Assembly (NCBI GenBank): GCA_016720395.1
Contig: JADKKR010000007.1
Span: 62,001-126,000 of the forward strand
Direction: 5' to 3'
DNA length: 64,000 nt
Source of the DNA: Geobacteraceae bacterium
GTDB lineage: Bacteria; Desulfobacterota; Desulfuromonadia; Geobacterales; Pseudopelobacteraceae
In this document: positions 46,058 to 53,612 of the stretch, piece by piece
How positions within the stretch are numbered: position 1 is the first letter of the stretch
How the letters are laid out: every line of letters begins with the position of its first letter
Made by a program: the position numbers and the translations under genes
The notes under the pieces: generated by a model
The model's database searches: none
What the model was told of the DNA's origin: nothing
Seen by the model: the letters and a program-made list of their open reading frames with translations, nothing else

Positions 46058-47494
46058 ATGCTGATCCTGCTCCTGACCACCATACCGCTGGCAGGTGCTC
46101 TGGTGACCTGGCTGGTCCCGTCAGGCCACCGGCGGCCACTCGTGCTGCCTGTGGTGGCCTGCCTCCATCTCCTGCTCTCAGGCTTCGCGATTGCGCAACC
46201 CTCTGCCCCGCTCATGAACGGCTGGATATGCCTGGATGCTGTCGGAAAACTCTTCCTGCTGGAATTCAGTGCGCTGTTTGCGGCCTGCGCATTTTACGCC
46301 GTCAATTATCTGCAGTACCGCAAGGAACGCAACAACCGGGGGATCTGCACCGGTTTCCTGGTCTGCCTTTCAGCCATGACCCTGGCAACTGCTGCGCACC
46401 ATCTGGGCCTGCTCTGGCTGGCCATAGAGACCACCACCCTTTCCATGGCCCCTCTGGTCTATTTCAACCGTAATGCCCGTTCGATCGAGGCCACCTGGAA
46501 ATATATGCTGATCTGCTCGATCGGCATCGCCCTGGCACTTCTGGGCATCCTGTTTCTGGCCTATGCAACGGTCGTCGCCGGATTAACCCCGTCATTGATT
46601 CTGAATACCCTCCAGGGCTACGCTCCAAGCCTGCCGAACGTCTGGCTGAATGCGGCCTTCGCCCTGATGCTGGTGGGATACGGGACCAAGATGGGGCTGG
46701 CACCGATGCATACCTGGAAGCCGGATGCCTACGGCGAGGCACCCGGCCTGGTTGGTGCCATGCTGGCGGGCGGCCTTGCAAATTGCGGACTTCTGGGCCT
46801 GATCCGCATCTATCAGATCTGCATCTCGTCCTCGGATGTGCACTTCTACAAGACCTGCCTGATCGGTATCGGCCTCTTTTCCATCGCCGTAGCGGCGATC
46901 TTTCTGGTACGCCAGACGGATATCAAGCGCATGCTGGCATATTCCAGCGTCGAACATATGGGACTGTTCGCCGTGGCACTCGGCCTGGGCGGCAAGGCGC
47001 TCTACGGAGTCATGCTGCACCTGATCGGCAACGGCCTTGCCAAAGGGGTGCTCTTTCTCACCTCCGGCAACATACACCGGGCGTTTGCATCCAAGAACCG
47101 CGAGTTTGCCAGGGGGACACTCAAGCGTGCGCCCTGGACAGGCGCCCTGTTCCTGGCAGCCTTCCTGGCCATGACCGGTTCACCCCCGTTTCTGCCCTTT
47201 GCCAGTGAATTTGTCTTTTTCACGGCTGCATTCTCGCAGGGGCATATCATTACCGGATCCTTGATGGCCCTGCTGCTGATGGTGGCCTTCCTCGGAATGA
47301 CCCTGACGGTCGTGCCGGTCGTCTTTGGCGATCCTCCGAAGGACCGCGAACGGACCAGATACCGTGAGACATTCCTGCTGGTCGCCCCTCCACTGGCGCT
47401 ACTGGTAGTACTGGGCATTCTGGGTCTCTGGCTCCCGCAACCACTTTACCGACTTGTGGTCGAGGCCGCAGGATTGCTGGAGGCGGTCCGATGA
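46058..47494 (+). CDS. HyfF/NuoM-type proton-pumping membrane subunit
   Basis: A 478-residue protein of the antiporter-like ND2/ND4/ND5 family. The conserved membrane helices carry WLAIETTTLSMAPLVYF, GYGTKMGLAPMHTWKPDA and DIKRMLAYSSVEHMGL, with the lysine and glutamate residues used for proton transfer. It would couple electron transfer to ion movement. Confidence 0.85.
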   Translation: MLILLLTTIPLAGALVTWLVPSGHRRPLVLPVVACLHLLLSGFAIAQPSAPLMNGWICLDAVGKLFLLEFSALFAACAFYAVNYLQYRKERNNRGICTGFLVCLSAMTLATAAHHLGLLWLAIETTTLSMAPLVYFNRNARSIEATWKYMLICSIGIALALLGILFLAYATVVAGLTPSLILNTLQGYAPSLPNVWLNAAFALMLVGYGTKMGLAPMHTWKPDAYGEAPGLVGAMLAGGLANCGLLGLIRIYQICISSSDVHFYKTCLIGIGLFSIAVAAIFLVRQTDIKRMLAYSSVEHMGLFAVALGLGGKALYGVMLHLIGNGLAKGVLFLTSGNIHRAFASKNREFARGTLKRAPWTGALFLAAFLAMTGSPPFLPFASEFVFFTAAFSQGHIITGSLMALLLMVAFLGMTLTVVPVVFGDPPKDRERTRYRETFLLVAPPLALLVVLGILGLWLPQPLYRLVVEAAGLLEAVR

Positions 47495-49011
47495 ACAGTG
47501 AACTGTTGCTGAAAACCTTCCGCAATGGAGACAGCATAGCGGTACAGGATGTACCGGAGGTCGCTCTGGAGGAATTTCTGCAGGCGATTGTCGAGCTGAC
47601 CGGGCTGGGCTGGCGCGTAGTCTCGTATTTTGGGGTACCTGACAGGGACGGGATCGGATTATGGTGCATCCTGGCCGGCAGCAACCAGCGACTGGGAGCA
47701 TTTCGAGCGCGTGTTGAGGGCAGCCTGCCGAGCATTACCGACGTCTGTCCCGAGGTGCATCTGTTCGAGCGTGAGATCGCTGAGCAGTGCGGAGTGCCGC
47801 TGGATGGCCACCCCTGGTTCAAGCCGGTACGCTACCAGCATTCGCTGCGTCCGGGGCATGATGCCTGGGGAAGAGATGGCAACCGGGCAATCCTCCCCTG
47901 TGTAGGAGATTTCTACCGCGTCGAAGGGACTGAAATCCATGAGGTGGCGGTCGGCCCGGTGCATGCCGGCATTATCGAACCGGGACACTTTCGCTTTCAG
48001 TGTCACGGTGAAACCGTCTATCATCTGGAAATCGCCCTGGGATACCAGCATCGCGGCCTTGAGCGTGTACTGGCCGGCGGTCCTCATGCAGCGACGATGG
48101 CACAGATGGAAACCGTGGCCGGGGATACGACCATCGGCCACAGTATCGCCTATGCCATGATCCGGGAAGGCTTCGCCGCCGTCGAAGCACCGCCTCGAGC
48201 CCACTCCCTGCAGGCAGTCGCGTTGGAACTGGAACGTCTTGCCAACCACTGCGGAGATCTGGGTGCACTTGCGGGAGATGTAGGCTACCTGCCGACAATG
48301 TCGTTCTGCGGCAGGATCAGGGGTGATTTTCTTAACACCAGCGCGACGCTCTGCGGCAGCAGGTTCGGGCGTGGCCTTGTCCGGCCCGGCGGGGTATATT
48401 TTGATTGCCCGCCCGAACAGGCGACCGGGCTGATCAGGCGACTGGAAGTGATTCAGCGTGACTACAGGGGGGCGGTGGAGCTTCTCTGGAATTCGCCCTC
48501 GGTCATGGCCCGTTTTGAAAAAACCGGCCGGGTGAGCCTTGATGATGCGCGCGATCTGGGATTGGTCGGCCCGGCGGCCAGGGCCTGCGGAGTTGCACGG
48601 GACGTGCGCAGGGATTACCCTTTCGGATTCTACCGTAACGTTGCGCCGGCCCTGTCCGTTGAGACGGAAGGCGATGTGCTGGCGCGGGCCATGCTGCGCT
48701 GGAAGGAGTCTCAGGCCTCGCTTGAATTCATCGCTGACCGGCTCAATTCACTCCCCGAGGGGGATGTCCTGCTCCCCTGCGGGAATATGCGGCAGGAAAG
48801 GATGACCGTGGCCATGGTCGAAGGGTGGCGCGGCGAAATCTGCCATGTCGCCATCACCGATGCCACCGGGAGATTTTTACGCTACAAGGTCAAAGACCCC
48901 TCATTCCACAACTGGAACGGGCTGGCGCTGTCACTCCGCAACCAGCAGATATCTGACTTCCCCCTCTGCAACAAAAGCTTCAATCTTTCCTACTGCGGCT
49001 TCGATCTGTAG
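47491..49011 (+). CDS. Hydrogenase large-subunit-like protein without Ni-Fe ligands (Ehr type)
   Basis: A 506-residue fusion of a NuoC-like part (1-150) and a NuoD/HyfG-like part. The L1 motif of related hydrogenases (CxxC, as in VCGICGFAHS) is replaced by VAGDTTIGHS at about residues 209-218. The L2 motif (DPCxxC) is replaced by NLSYCG near the end. All four Ni-binding cysteines are therefore missing, as in the Ehr (energy-converting hydrogenase-related) complexes reported for Geobacter. Its ATG overlaps the previous stop (ATGA). No small (NuoB-like) subunit is nearby. Confidence 0.8.
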   Translation: MNSELLLKTFRNGDSIAVQDVPEVALEEFLQAIVELTGLGWRVVSYFGVPDRDGIGLWCILAGSNQRLGAFRARVEGSLPSITDVCPEVHLFEREIAEQCGVPLDGHPWFKPVRYQHSLRPGHDAWGRDGNRAILPCVGDFYRVEGTEIHEVAVGPVHAGIIEPGHFRFQCHGETVYHLEIALGYQHRGLERVLAGGPHAATMAQMETVAGDTTIGHSIAYAMIREGFAAVEAPPRAHSLQAVALELERLANHCGDLGALAGDVGYLPTMSFCGRIRGDFLNTSATLCGSRFGRGLVRPGGVYFDCPPEQATGLIRRLEVIQRDYRGAVELLWNSPSVMARFEKTGRVSLDDARDLGLVGPAARACGVARDVRRDYPFGFYRNVAPALSVETEGDVLARAMLRWKESQASLEFIADRLNSLPEGDVLLPCGNMRQERMTVAMVEGWRGEICHVAITDATGRFLRYKVKDPSFHNWNGLALSLRNQQISDFPLCNKSFNLSYCGFDL

Positions 49012-49055
49012 TTCCTGTCCTGCACAACACCGGACACGGTGGCAGGACGTACATC

Positions 49056-49883
49056 CTAGCGCTTGTACTTTCTGGTGAGTTCGAGGGCTCGCTTGACGCG
49101 TGACACGACACGTAACGGCTGAACCGGCTTGGGGATAAAGTCGATGAATCCGTATTCAAGCGCCTTCTGCTCATCCTCCGATGAGGCCTTTGAGGTCAGC
49201 ATGATCACCGGGATTTCGGAAGTCATGGGATTGGCTTTGAGAGCCCGAAGCAGGCCGAAGCCGTCCATGCGCGGCATATTTGAATCGGAGATAATCAGGC
49301 GGGGACGCTCGGAGATCGCAATTTTGAGTCCTTCCAACCCGTCAACGGCCATCAGCACCTGATAGCCGGCCTTGGCCAGGGCTACCTGGATCACGGCGGC
49401 CACCGGCGCAGAGTCCTCGACGATCAGGATTGCATCACTGCTGTCAATACGGACAGGGCTTTTAAGGTAGTATCGTGAGATGGCGTCGAGGATTTCATGG
49501 CGGGTCGCGATGACCGGAATGATCTGAAAACCGGTAATGCGTGAGAGCATCTCGATCGTTTCCATATCGAAGGGATCGGTTATGGCAACGGCAAGCATGC
49601 TGTCTTTCTGCTTGAGCGGAAAAACCAGTTTATTCATGGCAAAGTCGGAGGGGAGCAGGTCGAGCAGATCCTGGGGGAAACTGTGGTCAATGAAGTTCTT
49701 GACCGTCTTGAAGTTGAACTGGGTGCCAAGGGCCTCTGCCAGCTCCTCCTCGGTGATGACCCCCATCTCCTCCAGCACAACCCCCAGGCGCTGTTTGCCC
49801 TCTTTCTGGCGGACAAGCGCCCTCTCCAGCGTCTTCTTGCTGATTATTTCAGCTTCAACCAGGATGTCACCGAGATGTTTCAT
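49056..49883 (-). CDS. MshEN (c-di-GMP-binding type) - receiver domain protein
   Basis: A 275-residue protein. Residues 4-26 and 33-55 are a double MshEN motif (second copy RLGVVLEEMGVITEEELAEALGTQ with key L, G and Q positions), followed by the GspE N-terminal helical domain. Residues 152-270 form a receiver domain with ED156-157, Asp200 (ISDSNMP) and Lys252 (PKPVQP). It could combine second-messenger binding with phosphorylation. Minus strand, convergent with the hydrogenase-related operon. Confidence 0.8.
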   Translation of the reverse strand: MKHLGDILVEAEIISKKTLERALVRQKEGKQRLGVVLEEMGVITEEELAEALGTQFNFKTVKNFIDHSFPQDLLDLLPSDFAMNKLVFPLKQKDSMLAVAITDPFDMETIEMLSRITGFQIIPVIATRHEILDAISRYYLKSPVRIDSSDAILIVEDSAPVAAVIQVALAKAGYQVLMAVDGLEGLKIAISERPRLIISDSNMPRMDGFGLLRALKANPMTSEIPVIMLTSKASSEDEQKALEYGFIDFIPKPVQPLRVVSRVKRALELTRKYKR

Positions 49884-50005
49884 GCGATGTGCCTCTGCCG
49901 TGCGTCAGATTACAACCTGCAGGTGCTGTGTGACCGCGATTGTATAGTAAATCTCAACCTGCCGCAATCACTATAAACATTTATCAGTTCTCGTGCATTC
50001 TGAAT

Positions 50006-50040
50006 AAAAAAAAGCCCGGAAGATAACTCTTCCGGGCTTT
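50006..50040 (-). terminator. Terminator of rplU-rpmA
   Basis: Perfect 13-bp stem AAAGCCCGGAAGA/TCTTCCGGGCTTT with 4-nt loop, followed on the minus strand by a T-run. Located 22 nt after the rpmA stop. Confidence 0.88.
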
Positions 50041-50061
50041 GCGTGATTCATGGATGCCGTT

Positions 50062-50316
50062 TCAGTTGGGGTATACCGATACCTTCTTGCGGTCCTTGCC
50101 CATGCGCTCGAACTTGACAATGCCCTCGATCAGTGCAAACAGGGTATAGTCCCTGCCGCATCCCACGTTGTTGCCGGGATGGATCTGGGTGCCGCGCTGA
50201 CGATAGATGATGTTGCCGGCCTTTACGATCTCGCCGCCGAATTTCTTGCATCCGAGCCGCTGACCATCAGAATCCCTGCCGTTACGTGAACTTCCTCCAG
50301 CTTTCTTATGTGCCAT
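50062..50316 (-). CDS. rpmA: 50S ribosomal protein L27
   Basis: An 84-residue basic protein starting MAHKKAGGSSRNGRDS, with the usual GNIIYRQRGTQIHPG and GRDYTLFALIEG signatures. It follows rplU by 31 nt. No obgE gene follows, as it commonly does in many bacteria; a terminator closes the unit. Confidence 0.97.
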   Translation of the reverse strand: MAHKKAGGSSRNGRDSDGQRLGCKKFGGEIVKAGNIIYRQRGTQIHPGNNVGCGRDYTLFALIEGIVKFERMGKDRKKVSVYPN

Positions 50317-50347
50317 TTCCGTATCTCCTCGGGAAAATTACGTTGAT

Positions 50348-50656
50348 TTATGCGCTGATCGTTTCAATCTTCAGGACCGTTTTATGCTGGCGATGGCCAC
50401 GCAGTTTACGGGTCCCCTTGCGGCGCTTGGACTTGAACACCAGGATCTTCTTGTCCTTGCCCTGGGCGGCAATCTTGGCTGTAACCACAGCGCCGGCCAC
50501 AACAGGGGCACCGATAGAAAGCTTCTCGCCACCAATCATCAGTACTTCAGCAAATTCAATCTTGTCGCCGATCTCACCCTCAAGCTTTTCAACCTTGAGA
50601 AACTCACCCTCGGCAACCTTGTATTGTTTTCCACCGGTTTTAATAACTGCGTACAT
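50348..50656 (-). CDS. rplU: 50S ribosomal protein L21
   Basis: A 102-residue ribosomal protein. MYAVIKTGGKQYKVAEGEFLK and the RRKGTRKLRGHRQ end are typical. ATG 50656 is the proper start (GGAG upstream); the frame continues a few codons without meaning. First gene of rplU-rpmA. Confidence 0.96.
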   Translation of the reverse strand: MYAVIKTGGKQYKVAEGEFLKVEKLEGEIGDKIEFAEVLMIGGEKLSIGAPVVAGAVVTAKIAAQGKDKKILVFKSKRRKGTRKLRGHRQHKTVLKIETISA

Positions 50657-50694
50657 AGCCATCTCCATCCAAATCATTTTTAAAAGAGTTATGG

Positions 50695-50723
50695 ACTATA
50701 GTGAAGTGTGAATTGTATGTCAA
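50695..50723 (-). promoter_or_regulatory. Strong sigma-70 promoter of rplU-rpmA
   Basis: TTGACA (50718-50723) and TATAGT (50695-50700) separated by exactly 17 nt on the minus strand. A perfect 12-bp palindrome GATAAATTTATC lies directly upstream at 50725-50736. Confidence 0.75.
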
Positions 50724-50786
50724 GGATAAATTTATCACCTCTCTGACAACGGAACATAAACCCTGCCCGGAATATTGCATTGCCAC

Positions 50787-50806
50787 TGTGTGCCATTTGT
50801 GACACA
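50787..50806. promoter_or_regulatory. Palindromic operator candidate in front of the H-cluster regulator
   Basis: TGTGTGCCATTTGTGACACA, 53 nt before the ATG of the regulator. It shares GTGTGCCATTT and the mirrored CAC half with the palindrome at 53160-53181 ahead of the sigma-54 promoter. Likely binding site of the regulator itself (auto-control). Confidence 0.55.
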
Positions 50807-50858
50807 ATACTATAGTTGCGGTTAGTATTCCGGCACTATCACTCGGCACGGAGCAGAC

Positions 50859-53138
50859 ATGGAACCGATCATTACCTACAAGGAACGTTGCCGTCGCTGC
50901 TATTCCTGCGTGCGGACCTGCCCGGTCAAGGCCATCAAGGTGGACCAGGGCTTTGCCCAGATCATGTATGACCGCTGCATCGGCTGCGGCAACTGCCTGA
51001 GCTGTCCGCAGAACGCCAAGGTGGTGGTGGACCGGATGGTCCGGACACAGGAGCTGCTGACTTCGGGAGCGCCGGTAGTGGCGGTTCTGGGATGTTCCTT
51101 CCCGGCCTTTTTCCACACCATCACACCCGGCCAGTTGGTGGCCGGGCTGAAAAGCCTCGGTTTTCTCGAGGTTCACGAGGGCGCCTATGGTGCCCGCATA
51201 ATTGCCGACAGCTATCGCGAGACGCTGAAAGAAGCACGTCAGCCGATGATATCGTCCCACTGTCCTGCGGTAGTCGACCTTGTTGAGCGACACTACCCCA
51301 GGCTGCTGCCCAATCTGATGGGCATCGTATCCCCGATGATCGCCATGGGGCGATTTATCAAGGGAGTTCTGGGAGAGGATACCAAGGTCGTCCATATCAG
51401 TACCTGCATAGCTGCAAAGTTCGAGAAGCAGTCTGAGGAGTCAGACAATGCCATCGATGTAGTCCTGACCTATCAGGAGATCGACAAACTCTTCAAAAGC
51501 CGCGGCATCACCCCCGCCACACTCGGCGAAGTACCCTTTGACGGCATTGATCCCGGTCAAGGCCGTCTCTTCACACTGACCGGAGGGCCGCTCAAGGTAT
51601 TCGGCATCGAACCGGATTTCCTTGATACGGAAACCATCTCAAGTGAAGGTGAGTCCCATACCCTCGACATCATACGCGACCTTTCCGCCGGCAGAATAGC
51701 GCCGGCGTTTGTCGATCTCCGCTTCTGCGACGGCGGCTGTGTCGACGGTCCGGCACGGGACAGGGAACTCAATCATTTCTACAAGCGGAAACTGATCGTA
51801 TCCCACAACAACAACCAGCCTGCCTACCGGACCGCCCAGCACTACCGCTCCACGTCCTCACTCCCGGATCTGCACAGGTCATTTACCGACAAATCCCGTA
51901 AACTGCCGGGACCCGGCAGGGACGACATCAAACGGATACTGCACTCCACGAACAAGTTCTCACAGGGCGACGAGCTCAACTGCCGGGCCTGCGGTTATAA
52001 CACCTGCCGCGAGCACGCCGTGGCCGTCTATCAGGGACTGGCCGATATCGAGATGTGCCTGCCCCACAACATGCAGCAGATCGAAGAGGACCGCGGGCGC
52101 CTGATGCAGAAGTTCGAACTGATGCGTCGCGAACTCGACCGGCAGGCGGGCGACGACCTGATCGTGGGAGAAGATTCCGGCATCCAGGAGGTGCTGAAGC
52201 TGATCAGCCAGGTCGGGCCGACCCCTACAACCGTGCTGATCCGCGGGGAGACCGGCACCGGCAAGGAATTGACGGCCCGCGCCATCCACCGCCTGAGTCA
52301 GCGCAATGACAAACCGCTGGTGACGGTAAACTGTACCACCATCACCGACTCGCTTCTGGAAAGCGAACTGTTCGGACACAAGAAGGGCTCATTTACCGGG
52401 GCCGTTGCCGACAAGAAGGGCCTTTTCGAAGCGGCAAACGGCGGCACGATCTTCCTGGACGAAATCGGTGACATCACCCCCAAGCTGCAGGCGGAACTGC
52501 TGCGACTGCTGGATCTTGGCGAAGTGCGGCCGGTGGGGGGAACCTCGATCCAAAAGGTAGACGTCCGGCTCATCGCTGCCACCAACAAGAATCTGGAACA
52601 GGGCGTCAGGGAAGGCTGGTTTCGCGAAGACCTCTATTACCGGCTCAACGTATTTACCATTCTGCTGCCCCCCCTGCGCGATCGCACAGACTCCATTCCG
52701 GCCCTGGCCCAGCACTTTCTCGAAAAGGCCCGCAAGAAACTTAACAAGAATATTGCCGGCATCGAGGAACGCGCCGTCAAGGCCATGCAGCACTACCCCT
52801 GGCCGGGCAATATCCGTGAGATGCAGAACATTATCGAACGTTCCTCCGTTCTGGCACAGGACAACGTCATCAGGCTGGAAAATCTTCCCACCGTCTTCAC
52901 CGACACCTATGAATGCTGTGCCGACGGGGAGGTCAACCGCCGTCGGGCTTCTTACAAGGCCGAACGCGAACTCCATGTCAGCCGCACGGAAAAGAACCTC
53001 ATCAGGCGCTATCTCGAAGAGACCGGGGGCAATGTGGCCAAGGCTGCCCGCCAGGCAAATATCCCGCGACGCACATTCTACCGCCTGCTTGAAAAACATG
53101 GCATCGAAATCAGGCGCGACATCCAGCAGGTTCTATAA
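50859..53138 (+). CDS. H-cluster domain/sigma-54 activator fusion regulator
   Basis: A 759-residue protein. Residues 5-50: two [4Fe-4S] ferredoxin motifs (CRRCYSCVRTC and CIGCGNCLSC). Residues 70-300: [FeFe]-hydrogenase-like domain with L1 SSHCP, L2 STCIAAKFE and L3 RFCDGGC, keeping four possible cluster cysteines (135, 183, 290, 294) but with His at the proton-relay Cys position of TSCCP. Residues 370-402: a CxxC-x4-C-x16-C Fe-S motif. Then a sigma-54 AAA+ domain (GETGTGKE, GSFTGA, IFLDEIGD) and a Fis-type helix-turn-helix at the C-terminus. It likely senses H2, CO or redox state and activates sigma-54 promoters. GGAG lies before the ATG. Confidence 0.88.
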   Translation: MEPIITYKERCRRCYSCVRTCPVKAIKVDQGFAQIMYDRCIGCGNCLSCPQNAKVVVDRMVRTQELLTSGAPVVAVLGCSFPAFFHTITPGQLVAGLKSLGFLEVHEGAYGARIIADSYRETLKEARQPMISSHCPAVVDLVERHYPRLLPNLMGIVSPMIAMGRFIKGVLGEDTKVVHISTCIAAKFEKQSEESDNAIDVVLTYQEIDKLFKSRGITPATLGEVPFDGIDPGQGRLFTLTGGPLKVFGIEPDFLDTETISSEGESHTLDIIRDLSAGRIAPAFVDLRFCDGGCVDGPARDRELNHFYKRKLIVSHNNNQPAYRTAQHYRSTSSLPDLHRSFTDKSRKLPGPGRDDIKRILHSTNKFSQGDELNCRACGYNTCREHAVAVYQGLADIEMCLPHNMQQIEEDRGRLMQKFELMRRELDRQAGDDLIVGEDSGIQEVLKLISQVGPTPTTVLIRGETGTGKELTARAIHRLSQRNDKPLVTVNCTTITDSLLESELFGHKKGSFTGAVADKKGLFEAANGGTIFLDEIGDITPKLQAELLRLLDLGEVRPVGGTSIQKVDVRLIAATNKNLEQGVREGWFREDLYYRLNVFTILLPPLRDRTDSIPALAQHFLEKARKKLNKNIAGIEERAVKAMQHYPWPGNIREMQNIIERSSVLAQDNVIRLENLPTVFTDTYECCADGEVNRRRASYKAERELHVSRTEKNLIRRYLEETGGNVAKAARQANIPRRTFYRLLEKHGIEIRRDIQQVL

Positions 53139-53159
53139 TAGTGTATACTTTTGGCCACC

Positions 53160-53181
53160 AGTGTGCCATTTTCTGCACACT
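53160..53181. promoter_or_regulatory. Enhancer-like palindrome upstream of the sigma-54 promoter
   Basis: AGTGTGC-N8-GCACACT is a perfect 7+7 dyad. Its centre lies about 120 nt before the predicted start site, the usual place for an activator site of a sigma-54 promoter. It closely resembles the palindrome at 50787-50806. Confidence 0.6.
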
Positions 53182-53263
53182 TATTGTGTTTACGAAACAA
53201 GACCTCAGCGGTCCGTATCTGTAACTATCTGACATATATGGCGTATAATAATTATTTTCCTGT

Positions 53264-53279
53264 TGGCACGAAAATGGCA
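53264..53279 (+). promoter_or_regulatory. Sigma-54 (-24/-12) promoter of the ribbon-helix-helix gene
   Basis: TGGCACGAAAATGGCA matches the TGGCACGNNNNTTGCA consensus except one base. GG and GC are 10 nt apart as required. The predicted start is near 53290, giving a leader of about 58 nt to the ATG at 53348. Confidence 0.75.
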
Positions 53280-53347
53280 TATTGTATCGGTATAGAGTGC
53301 ACACAAAAAGCACGACAACCATACAACACAAACAGGAGGAAAGAAAA

Positions 53348-53533
53348 ATGGGCAGAATGAGAGAGAATCCACGCTACAATGTGATTTCAATGCGGATCAG
53401 CGATGAGGAGCGTGAGCACCTGGAAAGCATCATGGGACAGACCCACCGCAGCATCTCGGACATCATGCGCGAGGCCATGGAATATTTCGCGGCCAACCAC
53501 GGACAGATCGAGGCGCAGCGTAAAGTGGCCTGA
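53348..53533 (+). CDS. Ribbon-helix-helix (CopG-like) small DNA-binding protein
   Basis: A 61-residue protein. The strand-helix-helix pattern (RYNVISMRISDEEREHLESI, then HRSISDIMREAMEYF) fits an RHH repressor dimer. AGGAGG precedes the ATG. It is the only gene after the sigma-54 promoter and before a strong terminator, so it is probably the sole target of that promoter. No toxin gene is beside it, which argues against a plain antitoxin. Confidence 0.78.
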   Translation: MGRMRENPRYNVISMRISDEEREHLESIMGQTHRSISDIMREAMEYFAANHGQIEAQRKVA

Positions 53534-53555
53534 TGGACTGACCATGGCACCGGAC

Positions 53556-53592
53556 AAAAAAATGGCGGGGGATCTCCCCCGCCATTTTTTTT
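53556..53592. terminator. Bidirectional terminator between RHH gene and rng
   Basis: Near-perfect 16-bp stem (53556-53571 with 53576-53591) with a GC-rich core, a four-base loop and A/T runs on both sides. Confidence 0.9.
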
Positions 53593-53612
53593 ACACGGTC
53601 ATTGCAACAGTA

